Notes: generated by a model not told the origin, from the sequence alone. A stretch of 42,745 nucleotides of DNA from Rhodospirillaceae bacterium (GCA_002716125.1 PAZH01000089.1:1-42745); one strand, 5' to 3'. Positions 1 to 8,168 are shown, numbered from the stretch's first letter. Numbers and translations: made by a program.

Positions 1-563
1 ACGGTCTGATGACAGACGGGTCACAACGGGACTAGGATCGCCGCGTCGGCGCCGTCCTCGACCAATCGTTTGAGAATATTAGGCGCGTCGTACTCAATCG
101 TGTGGCGATGGCTGTAGTCCGTCGGCACGCTGTGGAAGCGTTCCGTGAGACCGCCGATGACGCCGTCCGCCGCCAGTTGCTGCATCGCCATCAGCGGAAG
201 GTAGGTTTCCCGGTCCTTCGTGTGGGTCAGCTCTTTGTCCCAGGCCAAGTTCTGGTTGTAGAGGTCTGCCGGCGCATCGGCGACTGTCTGCGACCAGACT
301 TCTTTCTTTGGCGGGTTGTCGTCGCTCCAGTCGCCCGGCGGGTAGGACGTGGTGATCAAAGCGATCTTCGCATCCTTTAAGGGGCGCTTTAGATGCGTAA
401 AAGGCGCGGTGTCGTTCTGCGCCCAGCGATAGTCCGGCGCGTACCCGAGGGCTCGGTAGTACATCCGGGTGCGTTCCATATAGGGGATCGGTGCATTGTT
501 CATGCGTTGAATATAGGCCGAAGGTGCAAAGGCGTCTATTGCCGCTCCGCGCGTTTGGCCCAT
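1..563 (-). CDS. GrdB/PrdB-like reductase, candidate selenoprotein (in-frame UGA; C-terminus off the left edge)
   Basis: Resembles the selenoprotein B family of the glycine/sarcosine/betaine/D-proline reductases. In known members, a Sec or Cys in a U/C-x-x-C motif attacks the substrate. The N-terminal 180 residues carry family-like stretches (PYMERTRMYYRALGY, KEVWSQTV, TERFHSVPTDYS). They end in AAILVPL followed by TGA at 21-23, and the frame then continues P-V-C-H-Q-T to the window edge. As I recall, Cys homologues read VPxCPVCHQ here, so the UGA occupies the redox Cys position and the frame stays homologous beyond it. I therefore read it as selenocysteine rather than a stop. The start at 563 has a GAGAGG ribosome site. 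The gene is divergent from the ComA-like gene, 29 bases away. The substrate is unknown; classical GrdB partners (GrdA, GrdC/D) are not in view. The alternative is a nonsense mutation. Confidence 0.72.
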
Positions 564-566
564 AAT

Positions 567-589
567 CGACCTCTCACAAAGAGAGGTCG
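567..589. promoter_or_regulatory. Perfect inverted repeat carrying the ribosome binding sites of both divergent genes
   Basis: Two 9-base arms (CGACCTCTC and GAGAGGTCG) flank a 5-base spacer (ACAAA). Read on each strand, one arm supplies GAGAGG a few bases upstream of a start codon: ATG at 593 on the plus strand and ATG at 563 on the minus strand. It fills almost the whole 29-base gap, so the promoters probably lie inside the opposing genes. It could also be an operator or an RNA hairpin that hides the ribosome sites. That role is inference; the repeat itself is exact. Confidence 0.7.
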
Positions 590-592
590 CCG

Positions 593-1402
593 ATGCCCAA
601 GTTTCCCTTCGAGATGGTCCCGCTGCCGGAAGAACGCAGCACGCTGAAACCGCGGACCACCGGTTTGACGATGATGGTCGATTTCGGCGTGCCGGTCGGT
701 AAGCTCGAGGATCTCTTGGTGTTGGTCGGTCCGCATGTGGATTTAATCAAGATCGCGGTCGGCTCGGCGCGACTTTACCGGGAGACATATCTCGGTCAGA
801 AAATCCGCCTCTGCGAGGGCTACGACGTCAAGCCGTTCATCGGCGGGCAGTTCCTGGAGTATGTCGTCGCCACACAAGGCTTCGAAGCGGCGCCTGCGTT
901 CTACAAGGAAGCGAAGCGCATGGGCTTTGAAGCCGTCGAAGTCTCCGACAATTGTGTCCCGCTCTCCGCCAACCAGCGCAAGACCTTGATCAGCCAAGGC
1001 GTGGACGCCGGGCTCGAAATTCACGGCGAGATCGGCTCGAAAGATATCAAGCAGACGGCGGAAGTCCTGATCGGTCAGGCGCATGATTGCCTCGATGCTG
1101 GGGCCGATGTCGTTCTGGTGGAGGCGGCGGAGATGATCATTGATGGTGAGGTCCAGGAACACTTGATCGCGGCCCTTGAGTCCGAATTTCCGCGCGAAAA
1201 GGTGATCTACGAATTGCCGGGCCCCTGGATCAAAGGCGTGACCCTTTCCGACGTCTATCAGATGAAGAAGTTCTTGATCGAGCGCTTCGGCCCGGATGCG
1301 AATATCGCCAACGTGCTGCCGGACGACGTCTTTGAGACGGAAGCGTTGCGTTGCGGGTTGTCGGTCATCGGGCCGAAGGAATTCGCGCCCGGTGTGGGGT
1401 AG
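593..1402 (+). CDS. Phosphosulfolactate synthase (ComA) family protein
   Basis: 269 residues, normal for the ComA family (TIM-barrel enzymes). In coenzyme M biosynthesis these add sulfite to phosphoenolpyruvate to give (2R)-phosphosulfolactate. Family features are the early KPRTTGLTMMVDFG segment, the VDLIKIAVGSA strand, the EVSDNCVPL segment near residue 120, and the EIHGEIGSK and ADVVLVEAAE strands. Bacterial members occur in organisms that make no coenzyme M, so the true product here is uncertain. The start at 593 is chosen because GAGAGG lies 6 bases upstream. The gene is followed 5 bases later by the GST-like gene (probable operon) and is divergent from the putative GrdB-like selenoprotein. 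No other sulfolactate genes (comB, comC, suyAB) are visible. Confidence 0.85.
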   Translation: MPKFPFEMVPLPEERSTLKPRTTGLTMMVDFGVPVGKLEDLLVLVGPHVDLIKIAVGSARLYRETYLGQKIRLCEGYDVKPFIGGQFLEYVVATQGFEAAPAFYKEAKRMGFEAVEVSDNCVPLSANQRKTLISQGVDAGLEIHGEIGSKDIKQTAEVLIGQAHDCLDAGADVVLVEAAEMIIDGEVQEHLIAALESEFPREKVIYELPGPWIKGVTLSDVYQMKKFLIERFGPDANIANVLPDDVFETEALRCGLSVIGPKEFAPGVG

Positions 1403-1407
1403 GGCGG

Positions 1408-2415
1408 ATGGAACCCTATCGCGTCGTCGGCGCGAACGGCTCGCCCTATTCGATGAAGATGCGGGCGATTTTCCGGTATCGGCGGATTCCGCATATCTGG
1501 CAGCACCGATCCGCCCGTGTGGAAGCGGAAACCGCCAATGTGCGCCCGCAGATCGTGCCGATGGTGCAATTTCCGGACGGCTCCGGCTGGCGAGTCGATT
1601 CGACGCCGATCGCTTATGAATTGGAAGAGCGCCATAGTGCACGCTCAATCTTGCCCGAGGACCCGGCTCACCGTTTCCTCTGTGCCTTGATCGAGGACAT
1701 GGCGGATGAATGGCTGACAAAGGCCATGTTCCATTATCGGTGGTTTTACGCGCCCGATCAGGATTATGCGTCTTGGTGGATCGCCACGGACCGGAACTCG
1801 ACGGTAGATTCGACGCGGGCCGCACGCGAAGCTTTTGCCGATACCTTCGGTCAGCGACAGATCGACCGCATGGAGATGGTCGGCTGTACCGCGGCGAACC
1901 AGCCGGTCACCGAAGAGACCTATCGCCGTGTTTTAGCCGCCCTGGAGAGCTTTTGCGGTCTCGATGCGTTCTTGTTCGGGTCGCGCCCGTCGTTGGCCGA
2001 TTTCGGTCTGTTCGGTCAGTTGAAGACTCTGGGCGACGATCCAACGCCGCGCGACGTGATGCGCCGCGACGCGCCGACTGTCTTGCATTGGGTGCGCCAG
2101 ACGGACGATCTTTCGGGCAACGAGGGCATTTGGCACGAAAGCGGTGATACGCTGGCGAGCGGTGTTCAGGATTTGCTTAATCTTTGCGGTGAGGCCTATC
2201 TCCCCTTCCTACAGGCCAACCTTGCCGCGCTCGAAAGCGGTGCCGAAGAGGTTGCGTTGGAGATTTGGGACCGTCCGTTCCGCCAACCCGCCTTTCGTTA
2301 TCAAGGTAAATGCTATTTGCGACTACGCTCGATGTTTGCGGGGCTGCCAGAGGACGTGAAAGAGACGATTTCTCGCCAACTCGAAAACGCGGGCGGGCTT
2401 AAATTCCTGCTTTAA
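1408..2415 (+). CDS. Glutathione S-transferase-like protein
   Basis: 335 residues. The N-terminal 80 or so residues look like a thioredoxin-fold GST domain (YRVVGANGSPYSMKMRAIFRY, then a VPMVQFPDG segment with the usual cis-Pro-like position, then a DSTPIAYELEE segment). The C-terminal part is helical, with a GST-C-like SRPSLADFGLFGQL segment near residue 195. A tail of about 100 residues makes it longer than a typical GST (200-230). The motif S-P-Y-S replaces the C-P-x-C/S seen in glutaredoxin-like members, so any thiol chemistry would depend on Ser. The start at 1408 follows GGGCGG and lies 5 bases after the ComA-like stop, which suggests co-translation. The substrate is unknown. Confidence 0.75.
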   Translation: MEPYRVVGANGSPYSMKMRAIFRYRRIPHIWQHRSARVEAETANVRPQIVPMVQFPDGSGWRVDSTPIAYELEERHSARSILPEDPAHRFLCALIEDMADEWLTKAMFHYRWFYAPDQDYASWWIATDRNSTVDSTRAAREAFADTFGQRQIDRMEMVGCTAANQPVTEETYRRVLAALESFCGLDAFLFGSRPSLADFGLFGQLKTLGDDPTPRDVMRRDAPTVLHWVRQTDDLSGNEGIWHESGDTLASGVQDLLNLCGEAYLPFLQANLAALESGAEEVALEIWDRPFRQPAFRYQGKCYLRLRSMFAGLPEDVKETISRQLENAGGLKFLL

Positions 2416-2760
2416 ATCTGTTTATTATGTCCCTGTAATAAAGGGTAAAGCCTGGAAACCTTTCAGTGTTTGTTAACGAATGTTGGGCAAGATAAAACCA
2501 ACGTCGTTGAAAAAGGGCGACTTCAGCTTCCAACAAGAGGATTGCGCGGCCTGCCACATGGCGGTTGGCGAACAAACGCACAGTATGCTTTTCATCCCGC
2601 CCGAGTTTCGCATTCGCTAGGAGGCACGAACTTCGCGAAAATATTTCCCGATAGCAATTGCTAATTCCGCAATTTGGTGAATGATACTATACAACGATCC
2701 GTCGAACGTATCGGCGGGCGAATTGGTAAGATGCGACGCATAAAATTTAAGGGGTGCAGC
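2416..2760. other. Long intergenic region without a convincing gene
   Basis: 345 bases between the GST-like gene and the HupE-like gene. It is more AT-rich than its flanks. The short open frames inside it show no recognisable protein. Because HupE/UreJ genes are often controlled by cobalamin riboswitches, I looked for the B12 box and conserved core and did not find them. It probably holds the hupE promoter, but I cannot place it. Confidence 0.5.
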
Positions 2761-3414
2761 ATGAAGAAGTGTTTGGTTGCGATGAGTATCGTCGCATTTT
2801 TACCATCCGTGGCCTTGGCGCACCATCCGCTCGGCGGAATGCCGATGGAGACATTCGTCCATGGCGTCCTATCCGGTATTGGGCATCCGATCCTTGGTTT
2901 CGATCACCTCTTCTTCGTGGCGCTGGTGGGCGTCGCCGCGCTGTATACGGCAAACCGTCTTTGGTCGCCGTTCGCTTTTATCGGCGCCATGCTCGTCGGT
3001 TGCCTCGCGACCAGCTTCGGTTTCGTCCTCCCGGCGACCGAAATCATCGTGGGATTGTCGTTGCTCGTACTCGGTTATCTGGTCCTGTCCGGCCGCGCGC
3101 TCAGCATGCCGGTGGCCTTGGCGGCTTTCGCGGGCTTCGGCTTGTTCCATGGCGCAGCGTTCGGCGGTTCGATCGCCGCACAAGAAGCCGGCGTCGGCGG
3201 TGGCGTGTTGATCGGCTATCTCTTGGGTCTCGGTGTCGTTCAATATGCGATTTCGGCCGCCTCCGGCTGGGTTGCCTGGAACGTCTGGAAGGCCACGGAA
3301 GCCGCGGCCATCCAAGCCCGTCTGGCGGGCGCGGTTGTCGCTGGTGTCGGTCTTTTCCTCAGCATGGAAAACGCCGAGGGTTTCGTCTTCGACGTGATGG
3401 GCTGGTCTTCCTAA
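2761..3414 (+). CDS. HupE/UreJ family nickel/cobalt permease
   Basis: 217 residues. A signal peptide (MKKCLVAMSIVAFLPSVALA) is followed by HHPLGGMP and by the family signature HPILGFDHLFFVALVG near residue 43, where His and Asp are thought to handle the metal ion. About six membrane segments follow, with a second conserved His in GLFHGAAFGG. HupE/UreJ proteins are inner-membrane secondary carriers for nickel or cobalt, supplied to hydrogenase, urease or cobalamin. No such enzyme is encoded nearby, so the metal and purpose are open. ATG 2761 is preferred over ATG 2674 because it follows AAGGGG and begins a canonical signal peptide. It is convergent with the dehydratase, with a 12-base gap. Confidence 0.87.
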   Translation: MKKCLVAMSIVAFLPSVALAHHPLGGMPMETFVHGVLSGIGHPILGFDHLFFVALVGVAALYTANRLWSPFAFIGAMLVGCLATSFGFVLPATEIIVGLSLLVLGYLVLSGRALSMPVALAAFAGFGLFHGAAFGGSIAAQEAGVGGGVLIGYLLGLGVVQYAISAASGWVAWNVWKATEAAAIQARLAGAVVAGVGLFLSMENAEGFVFDVMGWSS

Positions 3415-3426
3415 TTCGCTGACCGA

Positions 3427-5157
3427 TCAGTGAATCTCCGGTTCCGGCACGTCCTCGTCGCCGGCTTCTAGGAAGTCGAAGTCGCACCCTTCGTTGGCCT
3501 GCCGGATGTGCTGTGCGTACATCCAGCCATAGCCGCGCGGGTAGTGCGGCTTCGGTGCGACCCATTCGGCCTTCCGTCGGGCCAGCTCTTCGTCGCTGAC
3601 GTCGAGATGCAGCCGCCGCCCGGGGATATCCAACTCCACCATATCGCCGTCTTGGACCAGCGCCAGTGGGCCGCCGATAAAGGATTCGGGCGCTACGTGC
3701 AGAACGCAGGCGCCGTAGGACGTGCCGCTCATCCTTGCGTCCGAAATGCGGACCATGTCGCGCACGCCTTCCTTCAGCAGTTTCTGCGGAATCGGCAGTT
3801 GGCCCCATTCGGGCATGCCCGGCCCGCCAACGGGGCCTGCATTTTGTAAGACGATGACGGAATCCTTGGTGATATCGAGATTCACGTCGTCGATCCGCAT
3901 CGCCATGTCGTTGTAATTCTTGAAGACGACGGCCGGCCCCTTGTGTTGGTGCAATTGCGGTTCAGCGGCCGTGTGTTTGATGACCGCGCCGTCGGGGGCG
4001 AGATTACCTTTCAGCACGACCAGACCGCCTTCCTCGGACATCGTGTTATCGAGCGGGCGGATCACCTCGTCATTGTAAACCTTGGCGCCCTCCAAATTCT
4101 CGCCGAGTGTCTTACCGTTCGCTGTCACGGCATCGAGATGCAGTTTCGCGGAGAGGCGACTCAGGAGGCCGCGGAGACCGCCGGCGTAATAGAAATCTTC
4201 CATCAGATAGCGTCCCGATGGTCTGATATCGGCGATGACGGGTGTGTCGCGCGATAGGGCATCGAACAACGACAGGTCGATATCGACACCCGCCCGCCGT
4301 CCGACAGCGAGAAGGTGAATAGCAGAGTTGGTCGAACCGCCGAGCGCCATAGTCGTTGTGACCGCATTTTTCAGCGCTTTTTCGGTGAGAATCTCCCGCG
4401 GTTTTAGGTCTTCCCAGACCATATCGACGATGCGCCTGCCGGACGCGGAGGCCATGCGGATATGATTCGAATCCGCTGCCGGGATCGAGGCCGCGCCCGG
4501 CAAAGTCATCCCAAGCGCCTCGGCTGCGCTGGTCATGGTCGACGCGGTGCCCATCGTCATGCAGTGGCCCGGCGAGCGGGCGATGCCGCTTTCGACCTCG
4601 TCCCATTCGTCTTCAGTAATATTGCCAGCACGCAACTCGGCCCAGTATTTCCAAGAGTCCGTGCCGCTGCCGAGCGGCTCGCCGTGCCAATTCCCGCGTA
4701 GCATGGGCCCTGCGGGGACGAAGATTGCCGGAATGTTCATGCTCGCCGCCGCCATGATCAGGGCAGGCGTGGTCTTGTCGCAGCCACCCATCAGAACGGC
4801 ACCATCGACCGGGTGGCTCCGCAACAGTTCTTCCGCCTCCATCGCCAGCATATTGCGATAGAGCATCGTCGAAGGTTTTACGAATGGCTCCGAAAGGCTC
4901 ATCGCCGGCAACTCGATGGGAAAGCCGCCCGCTTGCAAGACGCCGCGCTTCACATCCTCTACCCGTTGTTTGAAGTGTGCGTGGCACTGATTGATGTCGG
5001 ACCAGGTGTTGATGATCGCGATGGCAGGCTTCCCCTCCCAATCGTCGGCACCGTAGCCCATCTGTTTCGCACGGGACCGGTGACCAAAGGCGCGCAAATC
5101 TTGTACGCCGAACCAGCGAAAGCTGCGGAGATCTTCGGGTTTCATTCTTTTGGCCAT
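3427..5157 (-). CDS. IlvD/Edd family dehydratase, L-arabinonate dehydratase-like
   Basis: 576 residues, full length for the iron-sulfur sugar-acid and dihydroxy-acid dehydratases. These remove water from a 2,3-dihydroxy acid to give a 2-keto-3-deoxy acid. Candidate cluster ligands are Cys58 (DINQCHAH), Cys126 (GGCDKTTPA) and Cys199 (SPGHCMTMG). Lys128 is the residue carbamylated in structurally known relatives, and the Ser in DARMSGTSYG near residue 478 is the proposed base. The FGHRSRAKQMGY start and the length favour the pentonate (arabinonate-type) branch over true IlvD. No other sugar-acid genes lie nearby, so the substrate is not settled. The start at 5157 could shift by a few codons. 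The gene is divergent from the DUF427 gene with about 185 bases between them. Confidence 0.88.
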   Translation of the reverse strand: MAKRMKPEDLRSFRWFGVQDLRAFGHRSRAKQMGYGADDWEGKPAIAIINTWSDINQCHAHFKQRVEDVKRGVLQAGGFPIELPAMSLSEPFVKPSTMLYRNMLAMEAEELLRSHPVDGAVLMGGCDKTTPALIMAAASMNIPAIFVPAGPMLRGNWHGEPLGSGTDSWKYWAELRAGNITEDEWDEVESGIARSPGHCMTMGTASTMTSAAEALGMTLPGAASIPAADSNHIRMASASGRRIVDMVWEDLKPREILTEKALKNAVTTTMALGGSTNSAIHLLAVGRRAGVDIDLSLFDALSRDTPVIADIRPSGRYLMEDFYYAGGLRGLLSRLSAKLHLDAVTANGKTLGENLEGAKVYNDEVIRPLDNTMSEEGGLVVLKGNLAPDGAVIKHTAAEPQLHQHKGPAVVFKNYNDMAMRIDDVNLDITKDSVIVLQNAGPVGGPGMPEWGQLPIPQKLLKEGVRDMVRISDARMSGTSYGACVLHVAPESFIGGPLALVQDGDMVELDIPGRRLHLDVSDEELARRKAEWVAPKPHYPRGYGWMYAQHIRQANEGCDFDFLEAGDEDVPEPEIH

Positions 5158-5342
5158 GATTGTCGGCTTTCGATTTGTTCGAAGGGGCGCTTTGAATTAT
5201 AGCGCTCGGCGAAAAAGGAAAATTTCCAATCGGCGCGGCTCTAAAATAATGGTGCCCGAGCCCCCATGTAGGGTATTTAGGCGGTATAACGTAGAAGGTG
5301 CTTTAAAACCGTAAACGATTGAATTCATAAGGAATAAGCTTG

Positions 5343-5867
5343 ATGGCGAAGGCAGTTTGGAACGGCGTGACATTGGCGGAAAGCGACAACATCGTGATGT
5401 GCGAGGGCAACGTCTATTTCCCGCGTATCGATGTGGATTGGGGCTACATCCAGCTGAACGACGAACTGCCGGAAACTTACTGCCATTGGAAGGGGATGGC
5501 GGAGTATTACGACATCTTCATCGGCAATGACGAGAATATCGGCGCCGCCTGGGCCTACTTACAGCCTTATGAAGAGGCAGAATCCATCGCGGGACGCGTC
5601 GCATTTTGGAATGGTGTCGAAATCACCGGCCCGGACGAAGAAGGTCTGATCGAGAAACTGCCAAGCGCGCAGGTCGATAAGGAAGGCTGGAAGGGGCTTT
5701 GTTGGTATCTGAAGTTCAATGAGGGCGACTCTCTGAACCCCGCCGACATCGAAGCGAATACGGGGATTCCGGAATCAGAACTCGCCGAAGTCTGGCAGGA
5801 CTACAATGTCCAACGCTACGCGAAGCAATACGGCTGGAAAATGTCGCTTCAACTGACACGAGGATAG
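5343..5867 (+). CDS. DUF427 domain protein
   Basis: 174 residues. The N-terminal part (AVWNGVTLAESDNIVMCEGN, then VYFPRIDVDWGYI) is a DUF427-type beta fold. A similar region follows (ESIAGRVAFWNGVEITG). Such proteins are small and soluble, and their biochemical role is not established. The C-terminal third (NEGDSLNPADIEANTGIPES and on) is acidic and not typical of the domain. ATG 5343 is preceded by AAGGAA. The neighbours give no functional hint. It is convergent with a small exported protein, with a 13-base gap. Confidence 0.7.
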   Translation: MAKAVWNGVTLAESDNIVMCEGNVYFPRIDVDWGYIQLNDELPETYCHWKGMAEYYDIFIGNDENIGAAWAYLQPYEEAESIAGRVAFWNGVEITGPDEEGLIEKLPSAQVDKEGWKGLCWYLKFNEGDSLNPADIEANTGIPESELAEVWQDYNVQRYAKQYGWKMSLQLTRG

Positions 5868-5880
5868 GCGCGAAGCCAAC

Positions 5881-6222
5881 TCACTCCAACGCTTTCGAAC
5901 ACGTCTCTTCGTAATGGTCGCGTTGGCTGTCGTAAGCGGTCTTGCAGCGGATTTCCGCACCGTTCCTGCGGAGGCGGTAGTTCACGATCTGGATCACCCG
6001 TTCGAGATTCTGATAGGGCGCAACGCTGGGCAGGCGCTTTTGGGCCTCTGTTTTCTCGACAATCGCCCAACCGGCCGATTGAAGTTCGACAAGAGACATC
6101 GCGTTTGGTGTTTTCGCCGTCGGCTCGGCTGACGGGAGCAACGCGGTCATAAAAGCACCGATAGCAAGGGCGTGCGTTTTCATCTTAGCGATCTCGTTTA
6201 TCGTCTGAATACGCGTTTTCAT
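5881..6222 (-). CDS. Small exported protein of unknown function
   Basis: 113 residues from ATG 6222, which follows AGGA, or 100 from ATG 6183. The second start would give a compact signal peptide (MKTHALAIGAFMTALLPSA). I list the longer form for its better ribosome site, but the start is uncertain. The mature part contains SLVELQSAGWAIVEKTEA and two cysteines near the C-terminus (EIRCKTAYDSQ, EETCSKALE) that could form a disulfide in the periplasm. I do not recognise the family with certainty. It is divergent from pyrC; the intergenic sequence between them (6223-6369) holds the pyrC ribosome site. Confidence 0.6.
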   Translation of the reverse strand: MKTRIQTINEIAKMKTHALAIGAFMTALLPSAEPTAKTPNAMSLVELQSAGWAIVEKTEAQKRLPSVAPYQNLERVIQIVNYRLRRNGAEIRCKTAYDSQRDHYEETCSKALE

Positions 6223-6369
6223 CGATCCTACCCGGTTTGCCGCGTCTCGTTCAGCCCAAATTCGAAATTTTCGAAAGATTGTTTGGTCGAACGTTGCAGG
6301 CAATCTCGGAACGCCTACAATTGTCGTACTGGACGACAGGTCTACCCCGTTCTCAGAGGAGCCCAATTC

Positions 6370-7437
6370 ATGCCCGCATCCGAACCGAATGCCATCGACG
6401 AACTGACAATTCGGGAGCCGGATGATTGGCATCTGCATGTTCGCGACGACGATATGATGGCGCTGATCGCCCATTATTCGGCGCGCCAATTTGCGCGCGC
6501 TATCATCATGCCGAATCTGGTGCCGCCGGTGACCACGGTTGCCGCGGCGGAAGCTTACCGTGACCGCATCCTGGCAATCATGCCGGATGGTCATCGGTTT
6601 ACACCTTTGATGACTGCGTATTTGACGGACGAGATCGACCCGGACGAAGTCGAGCGCGGGCATGGGGAAGGCGTCTTTACCGCGTGTAAGCTTTACCCGG
6701 CGGGTGCCACAACCAATTCTGCTTTCGGCGTGACGGATGTGCGGAACATGCATGGAGTGCTCGAGCGGATGCAGAAAATTGGAATGCCGCTCTTGGTACA
6801 TGGCGAAGTGGCGTCAAAGGACATCGATATCTTTGATCGCGAGGCTGTTTTTCTTGAGAAAGTCTTGGGACCGATGCGTAGCGATTTCCCTGATTTGAAG
6901 ATCGTGTTGGAACACATTACGACGGCGGACTCCGTCGCGTTCGTGCAGTCCGCCGGGGCGAATACGGCGGCGACAATTACACCGCACCATCTTCGGATCG
7001 ACCGCAACGCGTTATTCGACGGGGGTATGCGGCCGCACGCCTATTGTCTGCCTGTAGCCAAGCGCGCCCATCACCGGACGGCCTTGCGCCAAGCGGCGGT
7101 CTCCGGCGATCCAAAATTCTTCCTCGGCACCGATTCCGCACCTCACCCGCGAAAAGATAAGGAAAGCGATTGTGGTTGTGCCGGGATCTTTTGCGCGCCC
7201 GCGGCTCTGGAAAGCTACGCACTAACCTTCGACGAAGAAGGCGCGCTTGATAAACTAGAGGGCTTCGCTTCCGAATTCGGCCCGCGCTTTTATGGGCTAC
7301 CGCTTAATGAGGGCACCATCACCTTGAAGCGAGACGACTTCGCCGTGCCGGACGCGATTACCGGTAAAGATTTAAGCGTCGTCCCATTCCATGCAGGCGA
7401 AACGCTTAAGTGGCGGGCGATGGATCGCGCAGCGTAA
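6370..7437 (+). CDS. pyrC: Dihydroorotase
   Basis: 355 residues, matching the dimeric class II (E. coli PyrC-type) dihydroorotase. The enzyme interconverts N-carbamoyl-L-aspartate and dihydroorotate in pyrimidine synthesis. The zinc-binding HxH motif is in DDWHLHVRD near residue 20, the carboxylated lysine is in ACKLYPAGATTNS near residue 100, further His ligands are in LVHGE and LEHITT, and the catalytic Asp is in GTDSAPH. The start is ATG 6370, preceded by AGAGGA; an upstream in-frame ATG at 6172 would add about 66 residues without family similarity. No other pyr gene is adjacent. Confidence 0.93.
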   Translation: MPASEPNAIDELTIREPDDWHLHVRDDDMMALIAHYSARQFARAIIMPNLVPPVTTVAAAEAYRDRILAIMPDGHRFTPLMTAYLTDEIDPDEVERGHGEGVFTACKLYPAGATTNSAFGVTDVRNMHGVLERMQKIGMPLLVHGEVASKDIDIFDREAVFLEKVLGPMRSDFPDLKIVLEHITTADSVAFVQSAGANTAATITPHHLRIDRNALFDGGMRPHAYCLPVAKRAHHRTALRQAAVSGDPKFFLGTDSAPHPRKDKESDCGCAGIFCAPAALESYALTFDEEGALDKLEGFASEFGPRFYGLPLNEGTITLKRDDFAVPDAITGKDLSVVPFHAGETLKWRAMDRAA

Positions 7438-7717
7438 CGCACCAGCACCGACTTTAGTACTCGTCACAAGCGGACAAAGGCGCGCGGAAAAAGGTGATGA
7501 ACCGTTTGGGCGGTGGGACTTTCGAAACCGAATAGCGATTGCGAGAGGTTGTTGCCGGGGTATGGCGGCGACACGTTCACGCTTAATCTAAAAAAACTAT
7601 CAAAAAAAATCTGAAAGCAATTGGCGCAGGCATTTCATGCTCCCCACCTCCGACGGGGTGGTAAGTCGTCCGCTTCTTTGATCGTTGCGAACGCGCTAGA
7701 AGAGAGGGACGACGCTT

Positions 7718-8041
7718 ATGTTTATCGCAATCTCACGTATCCGCGCTTTGACACATCACGAAGCGGCGGGCGGCGTATTGCTCATGATCGCAGCGGCCTT
7801 TGCGTTGGTCCTCGACAACTCGCCGCTGGACTGGCTTTACGATGGCTTGCTTTCAACGCCCGTCATCGTACAAATCGGTGCGCTCGCGATCGATAAACCG
7901 CTGCTGCTTTGGGTGAATGACGGCCTGATGGCGGTGTTCTTCTTCTTGGTCGGACTTGAGATCAAAAGAGAGCTATTGGAAGGACGGCTTTCGACCTGGC
8001 AGGAAGCATCTCTCCCGGCTGTTGTCGAGAACGAGAAATAG
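7718..8041 (+). pseudogene. nhaA: Truncated NhaA Na+/H+ antiporter remnant
   Basis: Only the first 100 or so residues of an antiporter normally about 390 long are present. The match is clear: [20 protein letters not shown] (first membrane helix), [20 protein letters not shown] and [11 protein letters not shown] (second helix and following loop). After ASLPAV the family sequence stops abruptly and the frame ends in VENEK-TAG. The conserved helices that carry the two transport aspartates are missing. None of the missing part appears in any frame before the next gene at 8169, so this is a deletion rather than a frameshift. The start has a good GAGGGA site, so a 107-residue membrane peptide could still be made. 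It is unlikely to transport ions. Confidence 0.85.
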
Positions 8042-8075
8042 GTGCGATGGCGCGCCTGTTTCTATTTCGCTCGTT
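8030..8075. repeat. Imperfect hairpin across the nhaA truncation point
   Basis: The outer arms AACGAG (8030-8035) and CTCGTT (8070-8075), and the next arms AAATAG (8036-8041) and CTATTT (8062-8067), pair with a two-base bulge. The inner GGTGCG and CGCGCC can also pair around ATGG. The truncated frame's TAG stop lies inside the left arm. It may be a terminator-like or mobile hairpin element, or the scar of the deletion. No second copy was noticed in the window. Confidence 0.45.
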
Positions 8076-8168
8076 ACCTATATTGCTTCGAAGCTTGGCG
8101 CCAAATATGTTGCGCCGCGGCATGCGGTGGAAGTCCGCTAACAAATTATAACATACGGAGCGCTCGAC

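Noticed and set aside
2470..2664. 64-residue open frame in the intergenic region
   Set aside because: No ribosome site, no recognisable protein features, and an overlapping opposite-strand frame of similar quality.
2416..2760. Cobalamin riboswitch before the HupE/UreJ gene
   Set aside because: The conserved B12 box and core elements were not found by eye; only a plain AT-rich intergenic region is seen.
8047..8151. 34-residue frame after the nhaA remnant, beginning MARLFLFRSLP
   Set aside because: No convincing ribosome site, it lies in the hairpin at the deletion junction, and it has no family likeness; it is too short to support.
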